A stretch of 64,000 bases of DNA from Lasioglossum baleicum (taxonomy: Eukaryota > Arthropoda > Insecta > Hymenoptera > Halictidae): positions 2,418,001-2,482,000 of the forward strand of contig NC_134944.1 of assembly GCF_051020765.1 (NCBI RefSeq), in the 5' to 3' direction. The notes beneath the pieces are model-generated. The model did not search any database. It saw nothing but the letters and a program-made list of their open reading frames with translations, and was not told where the DNA came from. The position numbers and the translations under genes were made by a program. The first letter of the stretch is position 1; each line of letters opens with the position of its first letter. Shown one piece after another: positions 24,750 through 38,381 of this stretch.

Positions 24750-25784
24750 GTGATAAATAGACTGCGGATGTTTATGCAAATGCATATTTTTATAGAAAAT
24801 AGGTAGAAAAATGGGACCTGGACAGAAATTTATGTCATGATTAGATGATTCTAAAAATATATTTTTTATTTTGCATATTTTGCATACAGCATATGTTGTG
24901 CATACCGCATATTTTTTGCTTTTCTCATGTAATAATAACCAGAAATAAATTGCTAAGAAACATTTAATAATATCATTATATCGTTAATAATAATTATTAT
25001 TTTATCTCAATATGGTACATATGTATAACATGTGTAGCATACGGATTGCACAGAATAGCGGAGAAAATACGAATACACTTTCCTTTGGTCAATAAATTAA
25101 TAGCTTCTGTAAAACAAATATTCATCAAAGTTCCATGTAGAATAGAAATTTACAAAGAAAACCTGCCAAATGTTCCTTTACCACCAGAAGCGGGCGTAAC
25201 ACGATGGGGAACGTGGATAGAAACGGCGATATTTTACGCAAAACATGTATTAGGGAAGTAAGTAAATATATTTGGTAATATTTAATTTCATTAAAGACTA
25301 AATGAATCTTGAAAAATTGCAATTTTTACCACTTTTGATCGTTTGTAGCTCATAAACCAATTAACTAATTTCAATGAAATTTTCAGAGCGTATATAATTT
25401 ATACGAGTTGACCAAACACATCTTTTAAATTTTCGTTATTGGCCCAGCTAAAAAAGTAGTAAGAATAAATTACTACTATTTTTTTTCGCAATTCCGACCA
25501 AATGCATTTTATCAAAATATTTTTTAGACGTCATTTACTAAACTAATTCTTCTAGCCTCACAGAGCAATTGAAGTCGTTTGGTCCATTCATACAAAAGTT
25601 ATTCTGATTTAAAATGTGTTGAATCAGTTATGCTCCTTACTGTATATCATGTTATACTATATTCGACTGTTTCATTCGTTACTAATACAATTATTCAGGG
25701 CGACCACTTCACATATTTTTCTGCACATATTTTGCATATTTCGACATATAAAATTTGCGTAAACTTCCGCAGTCTAGTGATAAA
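24750..25784. mobile_element. hAT-like DNA transposon, 1,019 bp, with 8-bp target duplication
   Basis: The element spans 24758-25776. Its left end TAGACTGCGGATGTTTATGC and the inverse of its right end agree at 22 of 24 bases. The exact octamer GTGATAAA flanks it at 24750-24757 and 25777-25784, the target-duplication length expected for the hAT superfamily. The inside is AT-rich with internal CATATTTTGCATA-type repeats and holds one fragment of a transposase-like frame. The element is too short to encode a full hAT transposase (usually over 500 residues), so it is a non-autonomous deletion copy. GTGATAAA also follows the neighbouring end at 24713, so the insertion history may be complex. Confidence 0.8.
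25022..25261 (+). pseudogene. hAT-type transposase fragment
   Basis: An open frame inside the 24758-25776 element reads through GLHRIAEKIRIHF, then VKQIFIKVP and PLPPEAGVTRWGTWIETAIF. The TRWGTW block followed by an aromatic-rich helix resembles a region common in hAT-derived insect proteins. The frame ends at a TAA that overlaps a splice-donor-like AAGTAAGTA at about 25255-25263, so it may be one exon of a former transposase gene. No DDE catalytic region or C-terminal dimerisation domain is present. The family call rests on remembered motif resemblance and is moderate in strength. Confidence 0.55.
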
Positions 25785-28700
25785 GCTCCGCCGAGAGATG
25801 CAAAATCGTCCAGTAATTTTTAACTTTCCCAGCTTCCAACCCTCAAGGGATGAATCCACCCCACCGAGGCCTGTTTTAAGGGGGTCAATTCCCCGATCCG
25901 AAGAAACGCTATAGGGGGTGGGTTTCGGTAACCGGAAGATCGCGTGCAGCCGAATCGCCGGTAATTTTGCTCTGGGTTCCGAGGCCGGCCACGCGCGAAC
26001 ACGCGCCGTCCCGGAGTTAGCCGCGATAAATTATCATTAGCACGACACCGTGTAATGATCACTATTATTCCCGGCATTTTAAAATGATTATCGTTATCCG
26101 CGCGGATCTTCGCGGAGGGGCGTCTTCCTGCGAGACTCGTTAAGATAGAAAGCGAACGAATAAGAGAACGTACAGTCGCAGCAGCAGTTCGAGCTTAGGC
26201 TAGTATAGGAATCCCGCCGCCGCGCCGCGCCGGTTCCTTTATCTTTAGTGGGCACTTTTAACAAGTATCAGACGTGTACCCTACACACTTAAAACCTCGT
26301 GTGTACGCGGAAACGCAAGATAAAACGGGCCAGCAGCAGGATACAGGCGTAATTATCGTGTCCTGTCGCGCCTAATCGCGTTCGCTGCCATAAATCCGCG
26401 CCGTTTACGCGGTTTCTGGGAACGATACTTCGTCCAGAGAAAGCAACGATCTTCCGCGATCCTCTCCATCTAGCAACAATCGCGAATTTTGTGCGAAAAT
26501 ATCCATTTTCATGGAATATTAAGCGAAGCCGAGTCTACTTCGTCGTTTTACATGTAACAGGAGGGTTTGAGAATTTTTTTCAGGTACACTGATTAATGGA
26601 TTTTTATGAAACTTTAGTGGGTTTGTTCTGTGCGGCTGGAACGTGTTCTTGAATTTTTATAACGCGTTATCTGCAGGATTAGAAGAATTATTCGCCAAGG
26701 AAGTAGACGGAAAGTTCGTTCAGCCTGCGTCGAGATTAATCTTAATGTTTTCTTTCTTCTTTATTATGGTTAGGGCATTCCGTGGTAATTAGCGTGTGGA
26801 TTTAAGTGCGCGCGCGAGATTTTACCTTAATTCTAGTCGTTTCGACAAAAATTAAATAAAAACGTCGTTCGTTTATAGAGAGCAGAGCATGGTGTTCCTA
26901 CAGGCACCAGGAACAATACAGTATCGATCCCCGCGCGTATTTTGCCTCTTGATATATCGCTGTGTTTTATGGCTAACACTTTTCCACCCGCGGATCCACG
27001 GGTATATCGTTTTCCAGACGCGCTCGAGGCTCGTCTCAATCAGAGAGAGGGACCCGCCACCACCCGTGGTGTGATTGGTGGTAGCGATAGATCATTTTTT
27101 AAGCCCTGTTGCCTGCTCCCTCCCGATAAGGGCGCGGCAACCACCCCGGGACTCTCTCCCTTTTTCTCTCACTCTCTCTATTATTCTAACTTCGTTCCCG
27201 GCCCGAGGGACGGGCTCGAAGTTTAAACACACGTCATTGGCCGTCGAATAACCCCTGCTCGCTTTGCATACCAGCGGCGCATGTGCGCGCAACCCTTTGC
27301 TAGAAAAGGGTGGCCCTTGGAGGTCCTACCTTTTCCGTTTTAAAATGCCCCTCTGCTTTTTTATTGGCGAGCTACTTCCATTGCTTGGGAATCTCGAGGT
27401 CAATTTAAATACAATCTGTAATCGGAACAATTCGAATATCACCGAACTCTGACGACCAGCTGCTCGTTTAATTTTGCAGAACTCTCGCGAACACGTTAGT
27501 CGAGACGCCACGCTCAAGAAATAATCATTCTCGCGTCTGCGAGACGGGGGTGTACGGGGGTGGCTGGTATTGGGGGTTGCAGGAGAAGCACAGGAGGATT
27601 GGAAGAAAGAACGTAGCCGAGGAAACGAGCCAGTAGGGTCAAAGACGCGGGAGAAGGGTGGAAAACCGTCGGATCTCGTGGTCCAGGGGTTGGGGGGAGG
27701 GTTTTCCACCCCTATTCCACCCAAGTGCAGGGGTGGGGGGTTTCGTGTGGCAATCAATGCCGTTGAATTAACGCCTGGCTGCCCGTTTGCGGGAAAAGTA
27801 AGATTAAAAGAACCAAGAAATGGACGCCCCCGAGCACCCTGCTCTAGCTGGTCTGCGTTCCTCAGGGTGGGGGATCAAGCCGAGGAAGTTGCCGGGGAGG
27901 GGGTGGGACAATACACGGAATGTCTATAACAACGAGAGAAGCCGCGCTCCCGTTTCATCGCTTGCTTAATCTTCCGGCTGGCACGTAGTTACGTCAGTTT
28001 CTGTCACATACAAAGTGACCCGGTTAGAAGCGATACTATCGGATGTTCATCGATCGTTGGAATGAGTAATAACTGCCCCAGCTTTGACCTCGATCGATTC
28101 CTCGACGCTTCCGGTTCGACGTAAAGCAGCAACCCCGAATAGCCGCTGGCCGGTGGATAATTAAATACTTTTCTTGCAAAATTAGAAATGGCCAACCGAT
28201 AGCAAAATTAAGAAGAAGATTCCCTCCTGAAGGGTTGCCAGATTTCTTCCCCAACGGTTCCGAAGGGCAGAAGAGCCCTCACAGATTTTTCAAGGGAGAA
28301 AGCGAATACCTCGTTCGTGCGATGAAGGAAGGATCTTCTAGTAATGGTTCGACGGCGAGTCCGAGGTTTCCGTTCGATGCAAACGATCGAGATAAATGGT
28401 CCAAAGGGTGTGGACGAGTTCGACGAGAAAGAGAATCCTCGGGATTCAAGGCAGAGACAAAGAGAGGGATGGTGGTCTGTACGAGAACGCGGCGAAACGA
28501 GGGATCGAGTGCGGGGGTCAATCTATAATAAAGCTCGCGTTATCTCGACCGGGTAGCGTGAACGAAGGCCAGGACCTCGTAAAAAGAGAGGGAGGATGCT
28601 GCTTAAGAACGGATTACGAGAATGAAATCGGTCGGCGAACGCTTAACCCTCGACGGAGATCGCTCGATCCCGGCGCGCTTTTATCTCTGACCGGTCAACT

Positions 28701-31700
28701 ATTTTGATTAGGCCAGTATCGAGTCGAAACTTCGGCTTACTCGCCGCCATTCGTCCCCACACCTCTGCTGCTTGTTTAGACAAGCTGTTCTAAATAAAAC
28801 TCACGTAATTTTATGTTTTCGAGTACAGGTCCCGTTTGAAAGGCAAAGAGTTCTAACACCTGACGTTACGTCTCGACCGAGAATCAGCCATCTACCTGTT
28901 ACCCGAGTCAGCAGCCGTGAAACGCATTGTAATTCATAAGGGGGCCGCGGCTAACCCTTTATGCTAATGACTACGGCAAAGGGGGTGAGCGTCGCGCAAG
29001 GGTGATTTTTATCGGCCACTTTAAAGCCCATTTACCTAATGAGCCGCGATACGGGCCCGCTTATAAAGCCGGCGGAGCACGTGAACCGTGCCCGGTCCCT
29101 CTTAGCGTGAAGGAACTATCAGAAAATTAACTTGTTACGTTCGACGCTTGCATTTCCACCTGTTCCTCCTCTGGAAACTATTCGCTGTGACGCCGCAGAC
29201 GATTTTATAATATATAACATATAAAAAATGATTTAACCGTGAATTACTCACGAGAACCGAGCTTCCGGTTTCAATGAAATATTGATTCCCAGCGGATTGA
29301 CGCATTCATTTTGCCGTCTATTGTATTTTTTCCGTGTACACGGTTCCCTAGGTTGTCCACGACCTCCAGCTATTGTACTGAATGACCAATTGGCAACAAC
29401 TGCGCTCAATCGTTCGGAATAATGATGAACGGGGCCCGGGAAAAGGGTCAGCACGTACGAATCATTCGTCACGACGCTGAAGAAAATAATTCATTTCCTG
29501 CCTTTTCCACGGTGACCGCTCGAACCACGGCCACGTCGATCGAATTAGCACACGATGTCGATTTTTTTTCGAATCTCCCGCCGTTCTGCGTCCCACCCCG
29601 TCGTGCAGTCTCTCCATATTTCGATTCCAATAATTTTTCAATATTCTAAAGCCGACTCTCGCAATTCTGCGTATAACTAATCCAAGAAGTGTTATTCTGT
29701 AAATATGTTTCTTCTATCGATCGTATTTGCTGTTAATAAATGTTAAATGCTTCCGGCGCAACGATTCGATCGTTTATTACTAATTATGAAGCAATTTTGC
29801 TAATTATCAAACAAAATCAACGTTTCGATCCTAGTTTGGATCCTTTTCAAGATTTATTTGAATCGCGTTTGCTTTGGGAAAAATAAACTTATAATAATTG
29901 TGTGGCACGTGTGTTACGTGCGTCGGACATGCTTGTTGTCAAGATACTCCAGTGTTATTCCGTATAAGATCCTCAGGGCGATTCCCACAGCAGAGAACGC
30001 GATCAGCCATGTTCATCCAGGAGACGATCCTTAAGCCCCGCATAGCTCCATGATCGCGACACGAGCCTAAATCGCGCGATCAATGGCTCCGGAAGGGAGG
30101 TGTCGTAATGGTCGCTAACAGGCCGGGTAATTCCGCATTGCTTAATAATCTGGACGGATCCATTAGGCGTATCTCGCGGGCACAGATGCATGTGGGGAAC
30201 GGTGTTAGGGGTGGGATCCGTCATAAAGGTCGCAACCCCCGGAGTTAACTCGAGTTCGAGCGATCTCTCGGCGTCGAACGAGGAGGTTTCTTTTAATTAA
30301 ACCACCCCCGACCATGCCTTCTTCAGTTCCCTCTTCGCGCCACCCTCTGGTTTCCACCGAAAACGGGACTCTCTTCCTGGACATAACAGCCGACAGGCTC
30401 GCGTTATCAGCGTTCGCCAGCAGTCCGACCACTCCCGCTTTTTCGCTCCCCTTCTTAACCACCCCCGCTGCTGATCCGATCCCTTAGCTCTCGCCGAAGC
30501 TCCGGCAACGGCTTGCCATTCTTGTGTTTTTGTTATCCTAATCAGGACCTACTGTTTTTTTTAAATGTTTTATATGTTAACCAAGATGAATTCCTGATAA
30601 GTCAGATGGATTGATCGTGCGAATATGTGTGTTCTAACATGAGGGACGAGCGGAGAAGCAGTAAAATCGTCGACGGGAGTACAGGAATTCGACACCAGGG
30701 AGTTTGTTCCGTGAGAACCAGCCATCGTTTCGGTTATTACAGTTCCGTTGGATCGTTCGGCGTCGCGGAAGCTTCCGGTGTTTCTTCGGGAATCCGTAAT
30801 GGCCGATCGGCCGCGCCGCAAACAATACAGAAATTATGTTCACGAGAGTTTCGCCGGGAGTTTCGCAATCTTGGGGCCCCCCGTCGCAGTTTCATCGCGG
30901 GGCTCTCGCCGTTTATTCAGGACGCATGACGAGCTTTACACCGCCACGTATTTCTATTGGGGCTTGCGAGAATATACGGCGCGGCTTCCCTCTAGAACTT
31001 TCTCGATTTAGGGGATGATTTGCGAGGATCGCGCCGCCCACGCCGTTTCTTCGCGGAGTTTACTCGTACCGCGGCCGCCCACGCGAAATTATACGATTTT
31101 GCATTTCCGCCCGATTCGGTATAACTGACACGGACATTTCCGGTTTATTGCCGGACGACAGCGATAAAGCTTCCGCGACGCGCAGCTTTCTTCGCGAAGT
31201 TCGCTTGGAAATGTCCTGGACCAGACTCGTTTTTATAGCGGACGGCTTCAGCGACGCGTTATTTACTTCACGCTTTACTGGACTGCGGAGTTTTATGCAA
31301 AACGAACCATTTGTTTTTTGCTCTTTTTTTTATTTATTCTCGTTTTAATTCATCGCGCAGTTCCGCGGCACTTGTGCTGTTGAAATTAAAATGAAAGCGT
31401 GTTCTTCAGATTCGGGGTCCGACATGCATCGAGGAGTTTCATGTTTATCGCGTCGTTCGCAGACAATTCCACAGTTGCTCGTTACGGTCCAGGTGAGGAT
31501 ATATCGCGAGGAAATAAAAAAAGAAAAGAGGATGAGGAGCACGTCGCGTCGAGGCATAGATGAGGGAAGAAGTTACGGGTGTCACGTTGGACGATCGTAA
31601 CATCCGTCGCGGACAGGTGCCCGGCCGCCATTGTCCTTCGCTATCCTCGGCAAAATTACTTATAATATCTGTCAGCGAACAGACACGGCCCGGTAGCGCT

Positions 31701-34700
31701 GTTACCGTCGCGCTACAATCCCTCGGAGAAATGCCCTCTTTATTATCTATCAGAAGCAATCTACCGAACACTTTCCTCCGTTCCACCCCCGTGAACCATC
31801 CCCCGATGCTCGTCGTCCTTCGGCAAGTTCGCACGACGTCGCTCCAGGCTTACGAGACTAATTCCCCGACACGCTCCTTTGCTGCCTCGAACGTGGTACA
31901 TGGTGATAATCACCGGTTGACTCGGTTCTGGGAGCCGATTCTTTGCTTAGAGGATGTATGGTAATATAATTCACTATTCTCGAGTAGTTTACACAAAAGG
32001 AACAAGTCCGAAAAATTTCACCAATCCCGCCCAACTTCGATCACCACACACACAGCTGCAATCTCCCATTCACCAGTCCAGCCTCTAACCCATACAACAC
32101 TCGTTAAAGACACAATCAATCCTTTCGCGTCCGACACGAAAGGCGACTGGCACACAATTCGGTAACGAATCGGTAGTCTCGGAAGGAGCCGGAGTTAATT
32201 CGGTAGCTAAAGACCAGTCGATTCACCTCAGTCGACTCACGGATCACCGGTCCCGGCGCTGCGCGGCGGTCCGTTCGAATAAACAATTGTTAGTCAGACA
32301 ACAAACGGCTCCGGCTGTCCATCCTTCCCCTAATTGATCCGTTTGACGACGCTCGCCGAGCCAGAATTCAACGTTCAAAAAAAAGAAAAAGAAAACAATT
32401 CCCAGAAAAGAAGAGAACACAGAAGCTTCTCTATGGGGAGAAACGTTTTCTATGGGGGACGATTCACGGAACGCCCGGAGAAATTTGAACGCACGATCGA
32501 AGAGCGGATTCGGTTGACGGGTTTTCAGGTTCCGGCTGAAAACGCCACGGCGCAGAAACCGGCCGGCTAATTTAGACCGACTGTTCCGTGAAATTACCGG
32601 GCCTCGCCGGGTAATGAGAGGGTGAGCGGGGAGGGTAACCAACCCTTGGACACTAACCGGCTAATCACCGGCGCTCGTTAGCGAATTGAATGCGTCGGAA
32701 ATCGTATCCGATCGGATCCGATCCGCGCCGGACGGAAAGTCAAAGGGCTACTGCGAAATTTTGTACAGGTTGCTCGTTGCTCTTTGAAGCTGGACAATTT
32801 CGGAAAAATTGGAGTATTGGCTGAGCGAGTTCGAGTTGAACTAAGGGATGAAAGAGGGCGTCAGATGTAAAAGATTCCGGACGATCGATGGAAAAGGGAT
32901 GTCGGAAAACTGTCGGATCGAACCCGTGCGATGCGAGAATTGCCGGCGACTTAATGGACACCCTATATTTGCTCATTAACGGACCCTCTGTCGCGAATCC
33001 CGAGCACTTCCACAAACTCTCGACGGAGGCAGAGGAGGGAAAAGAAGAAGAAGAAGGAGAAGGAGGTGGAGGACGCACAAAAGAACGGGCAGACGCGGCT
33101 CCGAGGGAGAAATCGAAGGATGAAGGAAGTAACGGAGGTGGGGAAAGGGTGGAAGAGGAGGAACGAGGTCCCTCATTACGAGTTTTGCGAGAGGAAAAGC
33201 GATATGCCGCGCCTCCAGACGAGAGAAGTACACTTTCGCTCGATGGATGGACCCCGGTATACGCTACCGGATAAAGATCCTCCGAGCCTTGTCTTCTTTT
33301 CTTCTTCTTAGTACGTTCGATCGGCTTGCTGTCTGCATTCGGTGCCGGAAACAGCCAATCGATAGACGCAACATTCAAATAATTTTTACTCGGCGAGTAA
33401 CTCACGGAAGAATCACTGAGTAACGTTGGAAAAGTGCAGGTTGTCGCGGCATTCGCGAAGAATTCAATTAGAGGTGCTGTAGACGGTAAAGACGGTTAAT
33501 AAGTGTCCGAAAGGGAAAGGTCGACGAGTGTAAACGAGGCGAAAGAATTTTCCGCGCGAGAATCCTGGCATTTTTCCCGTTTGCGTAATTCGTTCTTCTG
33601 CATCGGTAATTAATAGAGAGCACGGTGACGAACCGTTCACGGGAATGAATAATTCACCGATCGATTCAGTACCAGCGGCACGGTTGGTACAGAGCGGCAT
33701 TGTTTTCCGTCGATTCCCACGTTACGTAAAATACGGTGAATTTAATGATGAGAAAGGAGATAAATCCGACGCAGAAAAATTTGTACTCTCCCTAAGAACG
33801 TATCCCACTCTTTCCTTGACTGTGTGTCGTTGTCGCCGGCTAGAATCGGGAGAACAATCGTTCACAGCCGTGGGCCACAATTTATAGAAATCGCAGGTAC
33901 ACTTATTCCGATCGTTGAAACGTTTTGTCGAAGGCGGATTATATTTTTAATTGCTTGCGGCGACTGTTCAATTAAGGACCTCGCGTTTTTGTCCCGTCAT
34001 TTCAGAATCAAGTCCCGGCAGAGCTTCTCCGCTAATTAAAGGATATATGTGATTCCGTTGATCGTCGGTGATTTTTAACAGAGCACTGAAAATTATTTCT
34101 CTTTAAACGCGTTCTTAAATAGCCTGGTATTTACCAAATCTTTGTGATCGCAGTTGTTAAGATAATAGCCGACCGATGTGATTCGCAGAAATGATTGCTG
34201 TTTAAATGCTCAGAATTTTTCGTGAATGGGAAATTTAGCGTTCGGATATTTTCGATGTTTAAGAGAGCTGCTCCCCGTTCGAAAAACTCGTTACAATTAT
34301 CTACAAACTCGTAATAAATGCAGCCCACTTATTCCCGCAAAACAATCGAAACCACCGACCTTTGTCGTTTTATAGCTCCGCTATTATCTTCGCAAACGCA
34401 ATAACTCTTTCTTTTCCCTTGAAACAGAGGTCAGAACCGGCGGCGCGGCGTTTCTCCCATTGTCCTGCACGAGATAATAGTCGTTCCTCGAAGCCAGGGT
34501 TTCAGATCATTGTCATTCATTTGAAGCGGTGGCGAAAAGTGCTCGCGTATCGGGGAAGCGCGCGAAAAACGCGATCGTTCCTTGAATCTGGTTACCGGTT
34601 CCCGGTGAAACGTGCGAACGATTAAATACGATCGATGTGTATCGTCCACGTTTCTTCATGAGCCGATCGTAGAACAGTCGTTTCGATTTCCTCTTATTTT

Positions 34701-37008
34701 TCTTGGACGTTTTTATCCGTCGCCTCTCGCCGATCGAGAACAGCCGCATTAGCCGCAATTAATATACAGACCGTGATTTCCAGCCGCTACTTAGAGGCCG
34801 CATTAGATTTCATAACGACGCGCGTCGATTAAATCTCGATCTATCGTTCTCTCTCTCTCTTCTGTCTCCTCGATCGGTCGCCGTCATTGTTACCTTCGTG
34901 GAATTATTATCGCCCAGGATAATATCGTTTTTAGCGAATTCGCGGCCGGATCGACTCGCTCGTTAAGAAAACGAAGAAACAGACACGAACAGGAGAAAGA
35001 GACCGACCAGAGAGATCGCTCGCATTTCTCCTCGTACGGCTGCTGGAATCCCGACGTATATATGCGTCAGCCGTTCGATCCAGTTGCTAATAAATGCGCG
35101 GATTAACATTCAAATTTCGCGACCGTGAGGCGACTCGATGATCGCTATACTCGCGCACCGGTTTTTCTTTCGCTTCTACGATTATGTGCTCCGCGAACAC
35201 GAATTCTTCTTATTATTTCAGTTAATGCGTGGGAGACAGTCGACATACTATTTCATGCAAATTTGAAATTGCAGCCCTTATTTTATAGAAAGCAGGACGA
35301 GGAATAAATTTCATTATTTCGTCAATTCATTCTTTGTTGTGGGAGGTCATTGTCAAACACGATAAAACCCGAATTTTTGGGGATTTTTCATTTTTTACGA
35401 CCACAGTTTGCAACAAAAAAATCTGAAGAAATTCTCTAACATGCGCAAAATCTAATTTACCCTGCAACTACCGTCGCGGGAAAAGCTGGAGGACTGAAAT
35501 TTTACTCGGAGGGATTTTTCTTGATCAGCTTTCGAATGGTTCGATAGTCATTGACAAACCTGTAAGGGCAGTTTTGACTATCGTTCAAGAGTTATAATCA
35601 AATGTCACCTTTCTCGATCCAGCCCACTGCGCGCCGCGCCGAATGGATTGAAAGAAATCGAAAGTCGCGATCCGATTTCTTCGCGTTGGATTCCGGTCTC
35701 CCTTTCTTCCACGAGCAGTTGACGATACCCCATGAATATTCATGGCGCTGAGACTTATGCAGAACGTCTGTCCTCTGACTAGGGGATGTATGAGGGGAAG
35801 CGAGATCGCTAGAAAGAGAAAAGGAGAAGGGATGAACGATCTACCCTAGCTCGATCTCGCTCGTCTTTTTCCCCGATCACGGTAGTTTCTTGTTCCACGA
35901 TCGATTCCTCGTATTCCTACCCCCTTCCTTCTCACCCCTCTACCAACCCCGTTCTACCGCACACCAGTCTCCTCGCGACAGCTACGAGTGCGCGTTCCTG
36001 CGGGGCCTTTAATTAACAAGGAATCAATCAATGGCGGTCTTCATGGAATTCCGAAGAAAAGAGAGCGAACGGCGCAGAAGTCGTGGGAGGAAGACGGTTT
36101 TAGTTCCAGTTTGTTTGACTCGCGAGTGCTCCGCCGACGCGAGAACACCAGCCTGGGAATTCTAAAGGAGGAGCCAGTCAGCAAGGAGAGCGAAGTCCTA
36201 GAATATTGACGATCAGACTGCACAGGAAACTTAAATTGTCTTCCACCGTGTTGTTTTACATTGACTCTCGAGATCATTCCTGTTCGAGCACTCTCGAGAA
36301 GAACGTGCTACAATTTCCTTAATCTCGAACCTAACTGGATGAAAAATTTGCTATACGCTCTTGAAACATCGACAAATATGTACAAATAATTTCAAGTTCC
36401 TAGATCCAATGCTTTTCATCCTAAAAATTGCTTCTCCGAGGGGATGCAAAGCAATTGCCTATCCGATTCTTCCCCAATCAAACACAAATGCATATAAAAT
36501 AAAGTATGGTCGTATCCTCGGGCCCGACGAAGCAGCGGGTAGTTCTAGAACGAGGCAGGAAGAGAGATGGTGCTGTCGGGTACATACGCGATCAGATTCG
36601 CCGATCCTTCCGTCCGGTTGATCGGCTCGTCGAATTTCGAAGGAGGGCTGGAACCAATAAAAATGCCCGGCATTCCCCGGTTCCCGTGGCTCGTCTCTTC
36701 CAGCAGGAGTCCAGCACGCGTCCTGTCCACCTCCACCCCCCGACCCACCCCTTCTTTTTCATCCCCCGAGCCACCCTGTCTCAACCCCCGCAGCTTCTTC
36801 GGTCCCGAGCAGCGTCGGTATCCTCTCCTTGTACTTTCTCGAAGCCCATCAAAGACTAACCAAATATTTGCCGAGGTCTTCGTCCACCCTCCAGCGGAGG
36901 GGGTGCTCACCCCTCCTGCAACCCCCCTACCACCCCTTTAAACGTAACCCTGTGACCCGAGTCTCTTTTGTATCGAATCGGAGACCGTCGCGGACACAGG
37001 CCGCTGGG
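25785..37008. other. Non-coding stretch, no supported gene
   Basis: No recognisable exon was found. The open frames are short or, as at 32740-33405 on the minus strand, lie in low-complexity GA/CT-rich DNA (a GAA/GGA-rich run lies around 33035-33075). The stretch contains one solo transposon end (31279-31302), several copies of the CCACCCCCG nonamer, and TAAT-rich blocks at about 25950-26090 and 28930-29060 that could be regulatory. Confidence 0.55.
31279..31302 (+). repeat. Solo left end of the hAT-like family
   Basis: TGGACTGCGGAGTTTTATGC and the following bases match the left terminal repeat of the 24758-25776 element at about 20 of 24 positions. No matching right end was found downstream, so this is likely a truncated copy. 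Confidence 0.5.
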
Positions 37009-37016
37009 GTTGACAC

Positions 37017-37528
37017 CAGAGATGGGCAGTATCTAAATACAAAATTATTCAAATACGTTCTAGATACAAATAACCTGTATCTTTCGCCTTGTATTCGAAG
37101 TCGATTGCAGCGCCACAATGTATCTGTAACTTCATCTGTCGAGCGCTGCGGTTTGGAGAGTTTATTCATCTGTCTCTCCGACGATTTTCTGGTTATCTTC
37201 GACTTGTATTTGAGAGTCGAATACAGCGCCACGATGTATCTTACGGTTGTATCTGTCGTTAACTTGCTTGCAGAGTTATCCGTCAGATTTTATTTGAAGA
37301 AATAGATTCGTAATCATATGGATTATTTGAATCCCCAGATGTCGCGCGAGATTTATCCGTCATCTTGTATTCGTTATTTGAAGCTGGATTTAGCCAGACG
37401 ATTTATTTGACGCTTGTATTTGTGACGAGTAACTGGAAGAGATGAAAATCACATGTATCTTTATTTGATATCTTTATTTGATTTCAAATACACTGAGATC
37501 TTGATGCGACATTGCCACGTCGTAATAC
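37017..37528 (+). repeat. Left long inverted arm of the hAT element
   Basis: Starts with the 12-bp terminal repeat and contains many GTATCT/GTATTTG words. Landmarks shared in inverse order with the right arm include GCGCCAC followed by TGTATCT, CGGTTGTATC followed by GTCAGATTTT, GTGACGAGTA, CACATGTATCTTTA and TTGATGCGAC followed by TTGCCA. Identity is partial, with several small indels. Confidence 0.8.
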
Positions 37529-37611
37529 ATATGTAATGTAATACGAGGAACGTATTTACATTTACAGTGACTTTCATTATTATTCCATATTCGGATACTC
37601 TAATAAGGACT

Positions 37612-38030
37612 ATAACAATTGTTTAAACAAATACATTTGTATTATTTAAACGATTGGTTAAACAAACAATTTTTATTATTTAAACACATGTTTAAACAAA
37701 TAGAGTTTCATTATTTGGACGATTGTTTAAACAAGTACATTTGTATTATTTAAACGATTGTTTAATCAAACAAATTTTTATTATTTAAACACATGTTTAA
37801 ACAAATAGAGTTTCATTATTTGGACGATTGTTTAAACAAGTACATTTGTATTATTTAAACGATTGTTTGATCAAACAAATTTTTATTATTTAAACACATG
37901 TTTAAACAAATAGATTTTCATTATTTGGACGATTGTTTAAACAAATACATTTTATTATTTAAACAGATGTTTAAACAAATAACTGTTTATTATTTAAGCA
38001 ATTGTTTAAACAAATAAATTTTTATTAAAA
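37612..38030. repeat. Tandem array: ~35-bp monomers in a 105-bp higher-order unit
   Basis: About twelve monomers of roughly 35 bp, each with a TTATTATTTAAAC-like half and the palindrome TGTTTAAACA or a close variant. Three monomer types (ending ACGATT, ACACAT and GGACGATT) alternate, so the exact period is 105 bp (for example 37721 to 37826). The array decays at its right side into shorter, less regular monomers. It lies wholly inside the hAT element. Confidence 0.85.
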
Positions 38031-38067
38031 AAATATATATAAATATTTATATTTTTTTATTTTGTAC

Positions 38068-38070
38068 ATA

Positions 38071-38117
<47 letters not shown>

Positions 38118-38162
38118 ATATATATATATATATATGTAGATATGTAGATATATATATATATT
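38068..38162. repeat. (TA)n microsatellite
   Basis: A near-continuous run of TA dinucleotides with a few TG and TAGA interruptions, inside the hAT element and just after the tandem array. Confidence 0.9.
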
Positions 38163-38381
38163 TATAACAATATATTAATTTATGTATATATCGGGGACCG
38201 TACAAATAAGCTTACGCGACAGGTGAGCGACCGTCGCGTTGCATCGCCGTGGGTTTACGTCAGTTTACGTGTAGTGAAGTTAGTTTAGCACATGCTTGTG
38301 CACGTGTTTGTAATAGAGTATTCCAATTAATAAAAAGCGTGTGTAAGTGATTCAGTAACTTTAGCCACCTGTCACGCGATT

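Noticed and set aside
29060..29110. TATAAAG followed by CpG-rich sequence, promoter-like
   Set aside because: No transcript or coding exon lies downstream, and single TATA words are expected by chance.
32740..33405. Minus-strand open frame of 221 codons with serine/proline-rich stretches
   Set aside because: The frame is kept open by GGA/GAA-type low-complexity DNA. No homology was recognised.
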